From NCBI GenBank assembly GCA_031257945.1, contig JAIRNU010000018.1, forward strand, positions 1-25,429: a stretch of DNA of 25,429 nt. Direction: 5' to 3'. Source of the stretch: Holosporales bacterium. Its GTDB lineage: Bacteria; Pseudomonadota; Alphaproteobacteria; BNTO01. The notes beneath the pieces were generated by a model. That model made no database searches and was not told the origin of the DNA. It saw only the letters and a list, made by a program, of their open reading frames with translations. The first letter of the stretch is position 1. Each line of letters begins with the position of its first letter. Both the position numbers and the translations under genes were made by a program. Shown one piece after another: positions 1 to 8,524 of this stretch.

Positions 1-105
1 ATAATGTATAATCAATGTATAAGCCTCAATTTATTACTTAACTTTTACTGGAGTACTTTGGAACAGCTAGCCCTTTTTGCCCATACTTTTTTTCTCATTT
101 GATAT

Positions 106-132
106 GAACCTGGACACCCCCACATCCAGTTC
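106..132 (-). terminator. Possible hairpin downstream of the 148-1842 gene
   Basis: An imperfect inverted repeat (GAAC-TGGA against TCCA-GTTC with one bulged base, 10-base loop) lies just past the stop codon of the minus-strand gene. It is not followed by a clean T run on the minus strand, so a Rho-independent terminator is only a guess. Bases 1-105 hold nothing else recognisable. Confidence 0.25.
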
Positions 133-147
133 TTATTCCTTAACATC

Positions 148-1842
148 CTAATCAAACCGCAGCATATTCCGAATCCTCTGCAAATAACCATGCTTAAGTA
201 GCCAATGGGAAGTCCAAGCAGCTGTTACTACTCCACCAATGACTGCTGCTCCTAACAGCACTTTCCCAAATGGGAACGCGTTAGCCTGTTCATCATCGGC
301 TGGGAACTCGTCTGGTTCGGCCTCTACCCGGAACCTGTCTATGCGGAACTCGTCTCTGGCGTCTTCTGGTAGGAGCTCGTCCATACGTGGCTCGTCTGGA
401 ACTTCGACTTGTTGCAAACCAACATCTTGAGCTTGTGTCATTAACCACTCTATCCGCCGCGACATAACGTCACAAGTGTGGTTCTCGATACTATCACCAT
501 TGAAAAGTAACCGAATAGTCCGTCTGTATTCCGCCAGTCTTTCCAGGCCAGTTTGTATTGCCATCCGCCGATCTTGCTCAACCAAATGGTCCTCTATTGC
601 AGGTGGAAGGAAAATGCTCTCAATTGCCTCATGCTGCCACGCAAGTTCCCCACTGTTTAAATCAGCTCCCAATTCACTCGGATCTAGCTTCGCGTGCCAC
701 ATTGTGCGAACTTGTTCATTGCGTTCGTGCAAAAAATTAATTTTCGCTTGGAACCTATCAGTAAAAATTTCAACAGCGTCTATAGCGCTAGCAAGTCGGC
801 CCTCTGATGCATTTTTCCTGTTTTCGCGTACCGTGTTTATCTCTTCAATACGCAGGGCAGCATACGAGTTAGCCGGAGCTTCTGTACATTCTCCGCAAAA
901 AGCAACTTTAGCACGCCACATTTCTGCCTCATACGACTTTTCAATTTGAGAGAATGGCAGATCTTCCCGTTGTCGCAATTGTTGCAATATTGCGTAAAGA
1001 CGTCGATAGTGTGCAGATAGTTGCTCGAATGCGTGCTTATCCTGTGGTCTAACTTGCTGCGTTTCGTACTCGATATCACTCAACTCAGTATAAAGGAAAG
1101 AGCGCAAAAGGGTGCATTCGGTCTGGTCTATTGGTGATACACCGTTCCGCGCCTCACGTAATGCCTTTTTCCGATCTACAGTTGCTCTCCCGGCTTGTCT
1201 TGCTGCTTCAGCAGCTTCCGCTTCCCTAACGGCGTCACTGTACAGTAGTTCTACCTTAGGTAAGGCAGGATCAACATCAGGTGGGGTATAATCAGGGTCA
1301 TCCAATTTTAATGTTGCAGCTAACAACCTCAGGTATGCTACGACTTCTGTGTATCGAGCACACCTTGCTTGCCCGATCAAAATCGTAGTAGCGTCGAGCT
1401 TGCTCGGCCTAGACGGATTGTCCTCCAAGTCTAGATCTAGCATGGCTTTGTATGCAGACTTGCCTGAAGCCCCGACTTGTTGGTTAAGCACCGCTTTTTG
1501 TTGTATTGGGGTTAACATTTCCATTACAGTTTGTACTGTCTCTCGGCTCCACGTGCGCGTCATATCAAAGGAGGTCAGGAGAAACCTAAAAATTCGCTCC
1601 TGCGAATTCGGACTTTGCCGAATTTGCTGTAATACCATGTTGATTACCCTTTGATGCGATGCAGCAAACTCTGCTACGATCTGCGTTTGCTCTTCTATTG
1701 CTTTTTCAGCTAACGCTTTTTGTTCGAATCTTAGCAATTGTGCGAATATACGGCAACCACACTTCTTCAGCGCAACCCAAGATACGAGGTAATATGCCAA
1801 AGTGTTCTTGCATGGGTAGCTGTGATCCGAGTAAGAAATCAT
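148..1842 (-). CDS. Hypothetical coiled-coil protein with C-terminal membrane anchor; probably the 3' part of a split gene
   Basis: No family recognised. The frame encodes up to 564 residues. The body is helical and charged, with many Glu, Arg and Gln (coiled-coil-like). It is followed by a low-complexity acidic stretch of repeated Asp-Glu-Phe/Arg units around residues 480-520, then one hydrophobic segment (about residues 526-546, rich in Gly, Ala, Val) and a short basic tail, suggesting C-terminal membrane anchoring. The first ~33 residues read through DNA that also encodes the C-terminus of the upstream gene in another frame (overlap 1706-1842), and the ATG at 1842 has no Shine-Dalgarno sequence. 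I therefore think this start is spurious and that the frame continues the 1706-3364 gene after a frameshift near 1717-1750. If so, the full protein would be about 1,070 residues with an N-terminal signal peptide and a C-terminal anchor. Function unknown. Confidence 0.55.
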   Translation of the reverse strand: MISYSDHSYPCKNTLAYYLVSWVALKKCGCRIFAQLLRFEQKALAEKAIEEQTQIVAEFAASHQRVINMVLQQIRQSPNSQERIFRFLLTSFDMTRTWSRETVQTVMEMLTPIQQKAVLNQQVGASGKSAYKAMLDLDLEDNPSRPSKLDATTILIGQARCARYTEVVAYLRLLAATLKLDDPDYTPPDVDPALPKVELLYSDAVREAEAAEAARQAGRATVDRKKALREARNGVSPIDQTECTLLRSFLYTELSDIEYETQQVRPQDKHAFEQLSAHYRRLYAILQQLRQREDLPFSQIEKSYEAEMWRAKVAFCGECTEAPANSYAALRIEEINTVRENRKNASEGRLASAIDAVEIFTDRFQAKINFLHERNEQVRTMWHAKLDPSELGADLNSGELAWQHEAIESIFLPPAIEDHLVEQDRRMAIQTGLERLAEYRRTIRLLFNGDSIENHTCDVMSRRIEWLMTQAQDVGLQQVEVPDEPRMDELLPEDARDEFRIDRFRVEAEPDEFPADDEQANAFPFGKVLLGAAVIGGVVTAAWTSHWLLKHGYLQRIRNMLRFD

Positions 1843-3364
1843 CTGCGGAAACTACTGATTCCACTGTACCATCAGAACGCTGCTGCAAACAAAACTCAGC
1901 GAATACTGGTAAATCATAAGAGCAAGCGCGACATAGTAGTTCTCCAGAGTTACTTGGTGTCAACAGGACCTTTCGCCATACACCACATTGTATGGCGAGT
2001 CTCTTTATGAAGCGTACCGTTGTAAAGTCATCTTGAGCAGTTGCTTGAAGTAAAACTTGCTGGCATTCATTTGATTCAAGAAAACAGCAAATAGAATAAT
2101 GATCCAAGCCGCCAAATGCCCTCTCCAAAACATTCAAGCGTAATTCGTTCTTGACATGCACTGAATAATCTGGCGGGTCTCCATCACGGGAGTTGTATCC
2201 GCGGGTTAGGACTCCATATAGAACTTTATTTTGCTGCGCGACATCAGTAACGTCCAGCGGTGCAAGCATGGTTTTAAGATCAGTCCCAAATGGGCACCAT
2301 TTAGAGAGCCATTCTAAGACTATCGGAAATGTTACCTTGCTAGTATCCGCAATCTTCGCAGCGTAGTACTGTAACCATAAGCTGAAAAAGATATCGAATT
2401 TGATCACGCAAGAACAGTTTGATCCCAAATGTCGGAATATATCACGTATGGGTGACCTGTAGAAAATTCGTGATGGCGCTGGCCATTTAATGCACCGTAA
2501 ATCTTCCCAAGATTCATCATCTGTAGGTACGCCACAAGATTCAATCAAAAACCTCATCAAATTGTAACTTTTTCGGAATGCTTCAACACTTACTATCCCT
2601 CCCCTATTCTCGTTGTACCCACCCGTACCTATTAGTCCAGCATGAATCCACGTCCAAAACGGTGGAGGAATGCACTGAACTGCATCGGGGCTCAATATGC
2701 TTTCGAACACGTTATTTCCGTGGTTATCAAAACCGTACATGTTAATCAGCAAATATTCGTTGATATTACCACCGCGTCGGCGATACTCCCTAATGAGCGT
2801 CCTACCAAGATTCTCTGCAAAGGCTTCAAATTCGTCAGTAGTACTCCTCTTTCTCCAAAGTAACAACGCCGCATTAATTATGTACAACCAATACCACGTA
2901 TAATTAGGATCACCACTTAGCAGGTCTAAACAATCAGCAATTCCTTTCACAAGGGTACATCCCTGAGGAGAAAGCTGATAAAAAGCTGGCTGACCTCTCA
3001 GTACCACTTCTTGAGCAATTACAAGGTCGTTAACAGCGCATAGGCGCAATGCAACTATTGCCCTGTATAAATACATGAACGCGTAGAGAGTGGCTCTTTC
3101 TTTGCCGCTATTTTGGATGCTTGTGAATCGTGAACGGAAATCACCAAGAAGCTCGCGCTCATTTAGCGGAGGAAGCGCTGCCGCAACGCCAGGCTCACCA
3201 TATAAGTCTTGATAGTACGGAATAAACTTAGACAATTCTTCTACAGGATTGTGAACGCGGTCCCGAAACATAGCATACACAGGTACATCCATGCATATTA
3301 CACTGCACAATAGGCAAAAACTACTTGGTGGCAACAATAATCCTATTTTTTTCTTTAAATTCAT
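1706..3364 (-). CDS. Hypothetical exported protein; probably the 5' part of a split gene
   Basis: No family recognised. I place the start at the ATG at 3362-3364 (product begins MNLKKKIGLLL) rather than an in-frame TTG at 3379, because it gives a standard Sec signal peptide: a Lys-rich n-region, a hydrophobic core rich in Leu, Cys and Ser, and a likely signal peptidase I site after Val-Tyr-Ala near residue 31. The mature part (about 520 residues) is globular, rich in aromatic residues and Cys, with short leucine-rich helical stretches vaguely like ankyrin- or HEAT-type repeats but with no clear repeat consensus. It ends at a TGA at 1706-1708, 137 bases inside the next frame. The C-terminal sequence before the stop (Thr-Ile-Ala-Lys) flows naturally into the helical sequence of the downstream frame, so a single-base indel, perhaps in the A5 run at 1717-1721, is likely. 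A candidate promoter lies at 3397-3425. Confidence 0.55.
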   Translation of the reverse strand: MNLKKKIGLLLPPSSFCLLCSVICMDVPVYAMFRDRVHNPVEELSKFIPYYQDLYGEPGVAAALPPLNERELLGDFRSRFTSIQNSGKERATLYAFMYLYRAIVALRLCAVNDLVIAQEVVLRGQPAFYQLSPQGCTLVKGIADCLDLLSGDPNYTWYWLYIINAALLLWRKRSTTDEFEAFAENLGRTLIREYRRRGGNINEYLLINMYGFDNHGNNVFESILSPDAVQCIPPPFWTWIHAGLIGTGGYNENRGGIVSVEAFRKSYNLMRFLIESCGVPTDDESWEDLRCIKWPAPSRIFYRSPIRDIFRHLGSNCSCVIKFDIFFSLWLQYYAAKIADTSKVTFPIVLEWLSKWCPFGTDLKTMLAPLDVTDVAQQNKVLYGVLTRGYNSRDGDPPDYSVHVKNELRLNVLERAFGGLDHYSICCFLESNECQQVLLQATAQDDFTTVRFIKRLAIQCGVWRKVLLTPSNSGELLCRACSYDLPVFAEFCLQQRSDGTVESVVSADDFLLGSQLPMQEHFGILPRILGCAEEVWLPYIRTIAKIRTKSVS

Positions 3365-3396
3365 CGATCTAGCTAGCAAACCTACGCATCGCTGCG

Positions 3397-3425
3397 ATTT
3401 TAGCGTGATTCAAATCTAAACGCAA
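3397..3425 (-). promoter_or_regulatory. Candidate sigma-70 promoter for the 1706-3364 gene
   Basis: On the minus strand, TTGCGT (3425-3420) and TAAAAT (3402-3397) are separated by 17 bases. The -10 matches 5 of 6 consensus positions; the -35 is weak. It would give a leader of about 25 bases before the ATG at 3364. Confidence 0.35.
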
Positions 3426-3574
3426 CAAAAAAGGCTGTGCTCAAATATTTATTTTGTAACTATAGCCAATCGCGTTTAATTTGTGGTTTTCGCTCAAGTA
3501 TAGACGCGCCCGCTTTAAATACAGTTCTCCCGTAAAAAAAGTACACGAATTCGCACTATACTTGGTTTGATAAA

Positions 3575-3757
3575 TTATGCCGCCGACTCTTGGATAATTA
3601 CCCCTAAATTATCGTTGACCCACGTTGTCAGCGTGTTGCAAACCTCCGGCCATGTCTTTCCCGCAAAGTTCTGCAACGCCGCTCGAAAATCCGCTGGCGA
3701 TTTGAAGAAGACATTGTTGCGAACGTATTTGTTCTGGACTGTTTCAAGTACTTGTTC
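3575..3757 (-). pseudogene. Probable C-terminal remnant of a transposase
   Basis: Within the 440-base gap 3380-3819 the only protein-like signal is a minus-strand frame open from an in-frame TAG (~3755) to a TAA at 3575-3577, about 59 codons, with no start codon. Its residues (Val-Gln-Asn-Lys-Tyr-Val-Arg-Asn-Asn-Val-Phe-Phe, then an amphipathic helix and a Trp-rich end) resemble the last helix-rich segment of IS630-type DDE transposases, which follows the final catalytic Glu. Upstream bases to ~3820 carry stop codons and frame breaks, as expected for decayed DNA. Family assignment is tentative. The rest of the gap (3426-3574) is AT-rich and shows nothing else. A plus-strand ORF in the same place is a shadow. 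Confidence 0.35.
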
Positions 3758-3819
3758 CTACCGATGAATACCGCGCATTTCAAGGGATAGCTGGATGTGT
3801 AGGGTGCTGAGGCAGTGTC

Positions 3820-5346
3820 TTACGTATTATTAACAATCATGAGCTTATAACGTAATTCAGCTACACTTTTCGCGGGGATTTCTAGCCGCCATATTATTTC
3901 ATTCTTACTACTAATTTCTGTTTTTATATTACTGCGGACAATCATACATTTTTGATTGATGTTTTTGTTTACGGTTATGCGCAGTGGCACTGACTTATCC
4001 TTCAAATTTTGGATAGAGAGCTTGTATTCCGCTTCCGACATGGACGGTGTTAATTTCCTATAATTTTCTTGGACAAGTTGCGCCGTGATGAAGGTATATT
4101 CGCTATCGCCTGCATGCGCATTGAAATCTGGAATGCGAATTACCACTTCACCATCGCTTTTTGTTTGCTCCAATTCTGCATAGCCCAAAACAGACGTAAA
4201 TCCATTTGCATTATAAAAAATGGTTACTTTGCCGCTTGGTAGAGGTTTCCCCAACCCAACAGCCTTCGTGTTAGGAAATGTTATCCAGTTTTCTACTTGC
4301 GGATACGACGTTCCATCCATTTTTTCCAAGTATTTCCCGCCGACAAAGAGACCATTATTAGTCGAGATTGCTACGCGTTTGGCGTGCTTCCACACTATAT
4401 TCGTCTCTTTACCCGATTTTAGGTCACGTGCCATCTTGTCCCGGTACGCCAGCGTTGTGCCGTTTTGGCTCGTTGTTTCCTCTTGTTGTTCTTGGCTACC
4501 TGGTAACTGCTTATCGAAAAACTGTATGTTTGTATTGTAGAAATTTATCCCTGAGGAATTGATCACTCTTATTACTGTAGAAAAATTTACGTGTTCTAAA
4601 TCTAGAAATTCTAATACGTGGTTTGCCACCCACTGAATATTTTTTACAGAATATTGGAGGCGCCATAAATCGTCATCTTGAGGATAAAAACGGAAAAACT
4701 TTACTATTAATTTCTGTTTTTGCTCTTGCTGACTGTCCTTTTCGGCTTCTTCTGTTCTTTTATCTTCTTTTATATCGCGACTCTCCTTTCCACCTTTTTT
4801 GCTACTTCTTTCTGACGTGTCATTTTCTTTACTGTCATCACTTTCAAGCCAGTATTCTGCCACCTCTGTTGCGATCGGAGCATGTATCATGATGGATTCC
4901 TTTTGTACCGCAGTAGATAAATTTCTCACGATTACCTCGCTTGGCAATGGCTCTCCAGCGTCTGCAACGTTATTATTCCCGCTTTCCCGGCTCCCAGCCT
5001 TTTTTGATCCTAGTCTAGGTATCGGATATTGCGAAACTTCAAAAAGCCCAGTTTTCCCTAGATTTAAATCCTCCCCTTTCCTTCCAAAATTAGTGCTAAA
5101 CAGACCGTTTGCAACAGCTCCATTTTTGTACATACAAATGTTCATCTCGCGCTCCTTAGCATCATCAGATTGCTCCTTACGCGTAGTGTTCTTTGATGAC
5201 TGTATGCGATGCACAAGCGATTCCTCAGGAAAAGCGGCCGATAAATAGAATGCGGAAAAGAACAATGGCCAACAAATGAACTTAAACCCCATATTCCTGT
5301 TCTTATCAAAGAAAGTATCCATACTGGCAGAGTATCCTGTTTCCAT
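3820..5346 (-). CDS. Exported DUF4139 domain protein
   Basis: The C-terminal half (about residues 330-508) matches the DUF4139 pattern: a Gly-Leu-Gly-x-Pro-Leu-Pro-Ser-Gly-x-Val beta segment, then Leu-Gly-Tyr-Ala-Glu-Leu, a polar beta segment with Asn-Leu-Lys-Asp, and a final Ile-Ile-Trp-Arg-Leu-Glu-Ile-Pro strand. This is the usual C-terminal beta-sandwich of these proteins, whose biochemical role is unknown. The start is uncertain. The ATG at 5346 gives 508 residues. In-frame ATGs at 5322 and 5292 are alternatives; the last gives a compact Sec signal peptide (Met-Gly-Phe-Lys-Phe, hydrophobic core, cleavage near Ser-Ala-Ala) but its AGGA is very close to the start codon. Residues ~160-220 form a low-complexity Lys/Glu/Asp/Ser linker unlike the rest. 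The gene is divergent from the exported protein at 5579, with 232 bases between them. Confidence 0.65.
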   Translation of the reverse strand: METGYSASMDTFFDKNRNMGFKFICWPLFFSAFYLSAAFPEESLVHRIQSSKNTTRKEQSDDAKEREMNICMYKNGAVANGLFSTNFGRKGEDLNLGKTGLFEVSQYPIPRLGSKKAGSRESGNNNVADAGEPLPSEVIVRNLSTAVQKESIMIHAPIATEVAEYWLESDDSKENDTSERSSKKGGKESRDIKEDKRTEEAEKDSQQEQKQKLIVKFFRFYPQDDDLWRLQYSVKNIQWVANHVLEFLDLEHVNFSTVIRVINSSGINFYNTNIQFFDKQLPGSQEQQEETTSQNGTTLAYRDKMARDLKSGKETNIVWKHAKRVAISTNNGLFVGGKYLEKMDGTSYPQVENWITFPNTKAVGLGKPLPSGKVTIFYNANGFTSVLGYAELEQTKSDGEVVIRIPDFNAHAGDSEYTFITAQLVQENYRKLTPSMSEAEYKLSIQNLKDKSVPLRITVNKNINQKCMIVRSNIKTEISSKNEIIWRLEIPAKSVAELRYKLMIVNNT

Positions 5347-5360
5347 TAGAATGAAAAGAC

Positions 5361-5390
5361 GTTATCGAACACCACCCCGTAATACAGCAA
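5361..5390 (-). promoter_or_regulatory. Weak candidate promoter for the DUF4139 gene
   Basis: Minus-strand TTGCTG (5390-5385) and GATAAC (5366-5361) are 18 bases apart, upstream of all three possible starts. Both boxes are poor matches to consensus. Confidence 0.2.
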
Positions 5391-5517
5391 AAACAGCGAC
5401 ATATTGATCATTTCGATACGTCTGGACGTGATTTGGATAGTAGAGTTTCGCAATGGTAAATAAATACCTAAAAATTCCATTATTACATGTAAAGATTAAT
5501 AATTAGTTAAATAATTG

Positions 5518-5546
5518 TTGCATCTTTTTATTTTTTATGCTTTAAT
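5518..5546 (+). promoter_or_regulatory. Candidate promoter for the 5579 gene
   Basis: TTGCAT (5518-5523) and TTTAAT (5541-5546) are spaced by 17 bases, with a TG one base before the -10 (extended -10). A second -10-like box, TATAAT, overlaps at 5546-5551 but has no matching -35. The ribosome binding site is a weak AGG about 8 bases before the ATG. Confidence 0.35.
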
Positions 5547-5578
5547 ATAATTAGGAAAGTCATACTCGTAGGTGTATT

Positions 5579-6388
5579 ATGAAAGTCTACGAAAAAAGTC
5601 ACATCACAATTCTTAGCTTTATTCTTTGCACTGGTATGCAGGCAAATGCTTGTGATACCGCTGCCCCGGAACTAGAAATTGCAGAGCCAAGCATTCAAGT
5701 TAGTGAAGATATTTCCACAACTCCTAAGAATGTTACAGATAATAGCACTGGAAAAGATGTTAGTGCGCAAGAAAACAACACAAAATCGCCAAGCCTTATA
5801 GAACGCGTTGTAGGCTATATTAAAAATATCTCTCCTTCCGTGTCCGATGATGATGCCGGCATGGAACGCGAAGATAAAGGCGATTATTTCACCCAAGAAG
5901 TAGAAAGGATAAAGCAGGACTCTATAGTCAGTATCGCAGACCCAGGGTCAAGCTTTATAGAACGAGAACCAGAGCCAAGCCTTATAGCCCGTGTTGCAGG
6001 CCCAGAGGAAGAACCAAGCCTTATGGACCGTGTTGCAGATCAAGTCGATAACGCTGTAAGCAATATCAGCAACGTACTAGAAAATGCTATAGATGGGACG
6101 GGCTCAGGAATGCAGGGTAGTAGTTGCGCAGATATAGTAGCTGGCGCAGCGACTGCGCTGATCTTAACCGCAATTGTTGCGTCAAATATTAATAGTTTTG
6201 CGCAAAGAACGTTATTCGCACCCGAACCACAAGCAATTATAACCGCGTCAAATACTCTAACCGCAGCAATTACCGCGTCATATGCTCTAACCGCAATTGT
6301 CACATTAAATACTCTAGTATACAACAATTTTAGGCAAGGAACATTAGTTAGAACAATTGGCCAAACTCCTAGGACTATCTTTGGGTAA
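5579..6388 (+). CDS. Exported repetitive hypothetical protein
   Basis: 269 residues, no family recognised. Residues 1-24 form a Sec signal peptide with a likely cut after Ala-Asn-Ala, leaving Cys at +1; the preceding residues do not make a proper lipobox. The mature protein is acidic and low in complexity. A short motif, Pro-Ser-Leu-Ile/Met-x-Arg-Val-x, recurs four times (about residues 63, 119, 130 and 141) in an amphipathic context. The C-terminal third (about residues 185-250) is an Ala/Thr/Ile/Leu-rich segment in which Thr-Ala-Ser-Asn/Tyr-x-Leu-Thr-Ala is repeated; it could be one or two membrane segments or an extended repeat. The composition suggests a surface or secreted protein evolving by internal duplication. 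It converges with rpoD. Confidence 0.5.
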   Translation: MKVYEKSHITILSFILCTGMQANACDTAAPELEIAEPSIQVSEDISTTPKNVTDNSTGKDVSAQENNTKSPSLIERVVGYIKNISPSVSDDDAGMEREDKGDYFTQEVERIKQDSIVSIADPGSSFIEREPEPSLIARVAGPEEEPSLMDRVADQVDNAVSNISNVLENAIDGTGSGMQGSSCADIVAGAATALILTAIVASNINSFAQRTLFAPEPQAIITASNTLTAAITASYALTAIVTLNTLVYNNFRQGTLVRTIGQTPRTIFG

Positions 6389-6440
6389 AAGAAGAACGTC
6401 CATACTATCGCAAAGTTAAAAGCTTCGCGGACGTTGCCGG

Positions 6441-6491
6441 GGCCTAGCAGTACAGAGGTATTGCTGGCCAACCGGCAGCGCCGACGCTGTC
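6441..6491 (-). terminator. Paired hairpins in the gap between convergent genes, downstream of rpoD
   Basis: Two stem-loops lie between the stop codons of the 5579 gene and rpoD. One is GGCC-AGCA against TGCTGGCC (6441-6469, one bulge). The other is a 7-pair stem, GGCAGCG against CGCTGTC with loop CCGA (6474-6491), starting 5 bases after the rpoD stop. Neither is followed by a T run, so they may act as processing or Rho-type ends rather than intrinsic terminators. Confidence 0.35.
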
Positions 6492-6496
6492 ACTGA

Positions 6497-8419
6497 TTAC
6501 GTATCCAAAAAGCTCCTCAGCTTCTTAGACCTACTTGGGTGCTTCAACTTCCGTAAGGCTTTTGCCTCAATCTGGCGGATACGTTCGCGCGTAACGGAAA
6601 ATTGCTGCCCAACTTCCTCGAGCGTATGGTCAGTTTGCATCCCTATCCCAAAACGCATTCGTAAAACCCGCTCTTCCCGCGGTGTAAGGGTGGACAATAT
6701 CCGCGTGGTAGTATCTCGCAAATTAGCCTGCATCGCGGACTCAATCGGCAAAACAACGTTTTTGTCTTCGATGAAGTCCCCCAAATGGCTGTCCTCCTCG
6801 TCACCTATCGGCGTTTCAAGGCTTACTGGTTCCTTTGCGATCTTAAGCACTTTGCGGATCTTATCTAAAGGTAAGCCCAGGCGCTCCGAAAGCTCCTCTG
6901 GTGTAGGCTCCCGGCCGATTTCATGCACAATTTGCCGCGAAGTCCGCACTATTTTGTTAATTGTTTCTATCATGTGTACTGGGATACGTATCGTCCGTGC
7001 TTGATCTGCAATCGACCGCGTAATCGCCTGGCGAATCCACCAAGTAGCATACGTAGAAAACTTGTACCCACGCCTGTATTCGAACTTATCCACGGCCTTC
7101 ATGAGCCCGATATTCCCCTCCTGTATTAGGTCAAGGAATTGCAGCCCCCGGTTCGTGTACTTCTTTGCGATCGAAATAACAAGACGCAAGTTCGCCTCAA
7201 TCATCTGTTTTTTCGCATGGGTCGCCTCGCGTTCGCCCTTTTGCATGCGATTTATAGAATCACGAAAATCATTAAACGGCAAATTAGTCCTGGCACGGAT
7301 CTCCCTGATAACAGACATAATCTCAAGGATGCTACCAGAATGCTGGTTAATCAGCTCTTTCCACCCAGAAAACTTTTCTTTCTTTATTTCCTCAAACCAT
7401 GCCTCATCGTATTCCGCATGTCCAAAATGCTTGATGAAAAGCTCGCGTTTTAGCCCGATTTTTTCCGCTTTTTGCAGCATCGCACTCTCCAGAGCCACTA
7501 CATTCTTCACGATTTCGCTGTGCGTCTTCATAAGCTCGTCAAGCCGCAACTCGTGCAAGCGCATCTTTTGGAAGGCCTCGGAGACTTTGCTTTTTGCTTC
7601 CTGGTAGTCGTCATCTTCATCCCACCTCATATGCCCATGTTCCTTAACAAACGCCTGCTGAATTACGGAAAGCTTTTCGTACTCTTTGCAAAAATTGTCC
7701 AAGTAGCAAAGAACTCGTGTTCTAATGGCCTCTTCCTCCGGGTCAAAGACCTCTTCCTCGCCATCGCCACCGCTACTATCTAAATTTTTATCGCTGTCGT
7801 CAATTTCCTCTAGTTCGTTATTACTGTTATCTGGGGCATCAGAGCCAGTATCAATAGCTATAAGATCCCGGATATAAAGGTTTTTGCTGCTCAACAATGT
7901 ATACCATTTTTGAAAAAGCTCCAGCGTTATTGGGCTTTCACAAAGTCCGCCTATCATTTGCTCACGACCAGATTCTATCCGCTTAGCGATTGCGACCTCT
8001 CCTTCCCTGGAAAGAAGTTCGACATTCCCCATTTCTCGTAAATACATACGAACCGGGTCATCACGCCGCTCTGTGGGCTCTTCTGCTTCTTCTTCTTGAC
8101 TTTGGGTATCTAGAGAAAAACTAGAGAGATCCTCAATTTCTCCAAAATTTTCGGAGAAAGTTTCATCGATATCGTCACTATCTACGATACTGATCCCCAA
8201 ATCAGACAGCATGATCATGGACTCTTCGATTTGGTCGGAGGTTAAGCTCCCATCAGGAAGAGATTCATTCAATTCATCATACGTAATATAGCCGCGCTCT
8301 CTTCCAATAGTTAACAGCTTTTTGATAGCTGGATTGGATTTACTGAGCTCTACAAGCGGGATATCACTACTAGTACTTATCTCATCATCTTCGGATAAGT
8401 GAAATGCTTTATTGGACAC
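6497..8419 (-). CDS. rpoD: RNA polymerase primary sigma factor RpoD
   Basis: Housekeeping sigma-70 that directs RNA polymerase to -35/-10 promoters. The start is the GTG at 8417-8419, set by a perfect AAGGAG at 8427-8432 with 7 bases spacing; an upstream in-frame TTG at 8443 would precede this site. The product is 640 residues. Region 1.1 is at the N-terminus, followed by an acidic linker. Region 1.2 is at ~120-152 (Asp-Pro-Val-Arg-Met-Tyr-Leu-Arg-Glu-Met). A long non-conserved region with a strongly acidic stretch follows. Region 2 is at ~408-478, with the intact core-binding and melting motifs (Asp-Leu-Ile-Gln-Glu-Gly-Asn-Ile-Gly-Leu; Tyr-Ala-Thr-Trp-Trp-Ile-Arg-Gln-Ala). Region 3 is at ~480-560. 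Region 4 is at ~572-640, with the helix-turn-helix Thr-Leu-Glu-Glu-Val-Gly through Arg-Ile-Arg-Gln-Ile-Glu. It lies 105 bases downstream of dnaG on the same strand, the classical dnaG-rpoD order. Confidence 0.97.
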   Translation of the reverse strand: MSNKAFHLSEDDEISTSSDIPLVELSKSNPAIKKLLTIGRERGYITYDELNESLPDGSLTSDQIEESMIMLSDLGISIVDSDDIDETFSENFGEIEDLSSFSLDTQSQEEEAEEPTERRDDPVRMYLREMGNVELLSREGEVAIAKRIESGREQMIGGLCESPITLELFQKWYTLLSSKNLYIRDLIAIDTGSDAPDNSNNELEEIDDSDKNLDSSGGDGEEEVFDPEEEAIRTRVLCYLDNFCKEYEKLSVIQQAFVKEHGHMRWDEDDDYQEAKSKVSEAFQKMRLHELRLDELMKTHSEIVKNVVALESAMLQKAEKIGLKRELFIKHFGHAEYDEAWFEEIKKEKFSGWKELINQHSGSILEIMSVIREIRARTNLPFNDFRDSINRMQKGEREATHAKKQMIEANLRLVISIAKKYTNRGLQFLDLIQEGNIGLMKAVDKFEYRRGYKFSTYATWWIRQAITRSIADQARTIRIPVHMIETINKIVRTSRQIVHEIGREPTPEELSERLGLPLDKIRKVLKIAKEPVSLETPIGDEEDSHLGDFIEDKNVVLPIESAMQANLRDTTTRILSTLTPREERVLRMRFGIGMQTDHTLEEVGQQFSVTRERIRQIEAKALRKLKHPSRSKKLRSFLDT

Positions 8420-8524
8420 AAAAAAACTCCTTCGAAAAAACAAAAAACTTGTAAATACTCGTATTTACTGCGGCACAACTCGACAACGCCATGTTAAAGC
8501 ACTTTTTCAATTTTACAAAATTAC

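Noticed and set aside
837..1079. Minus-strand ORF inside the 148-1842 gene, and many similar long frames opposite rpoD, dnaG, prfA, tpiA, trxB and clpB.
   Set aside because: All lie in other frames of genes with clear family signatures; they have no ribosome binding sites or protein-like conservation of their own.
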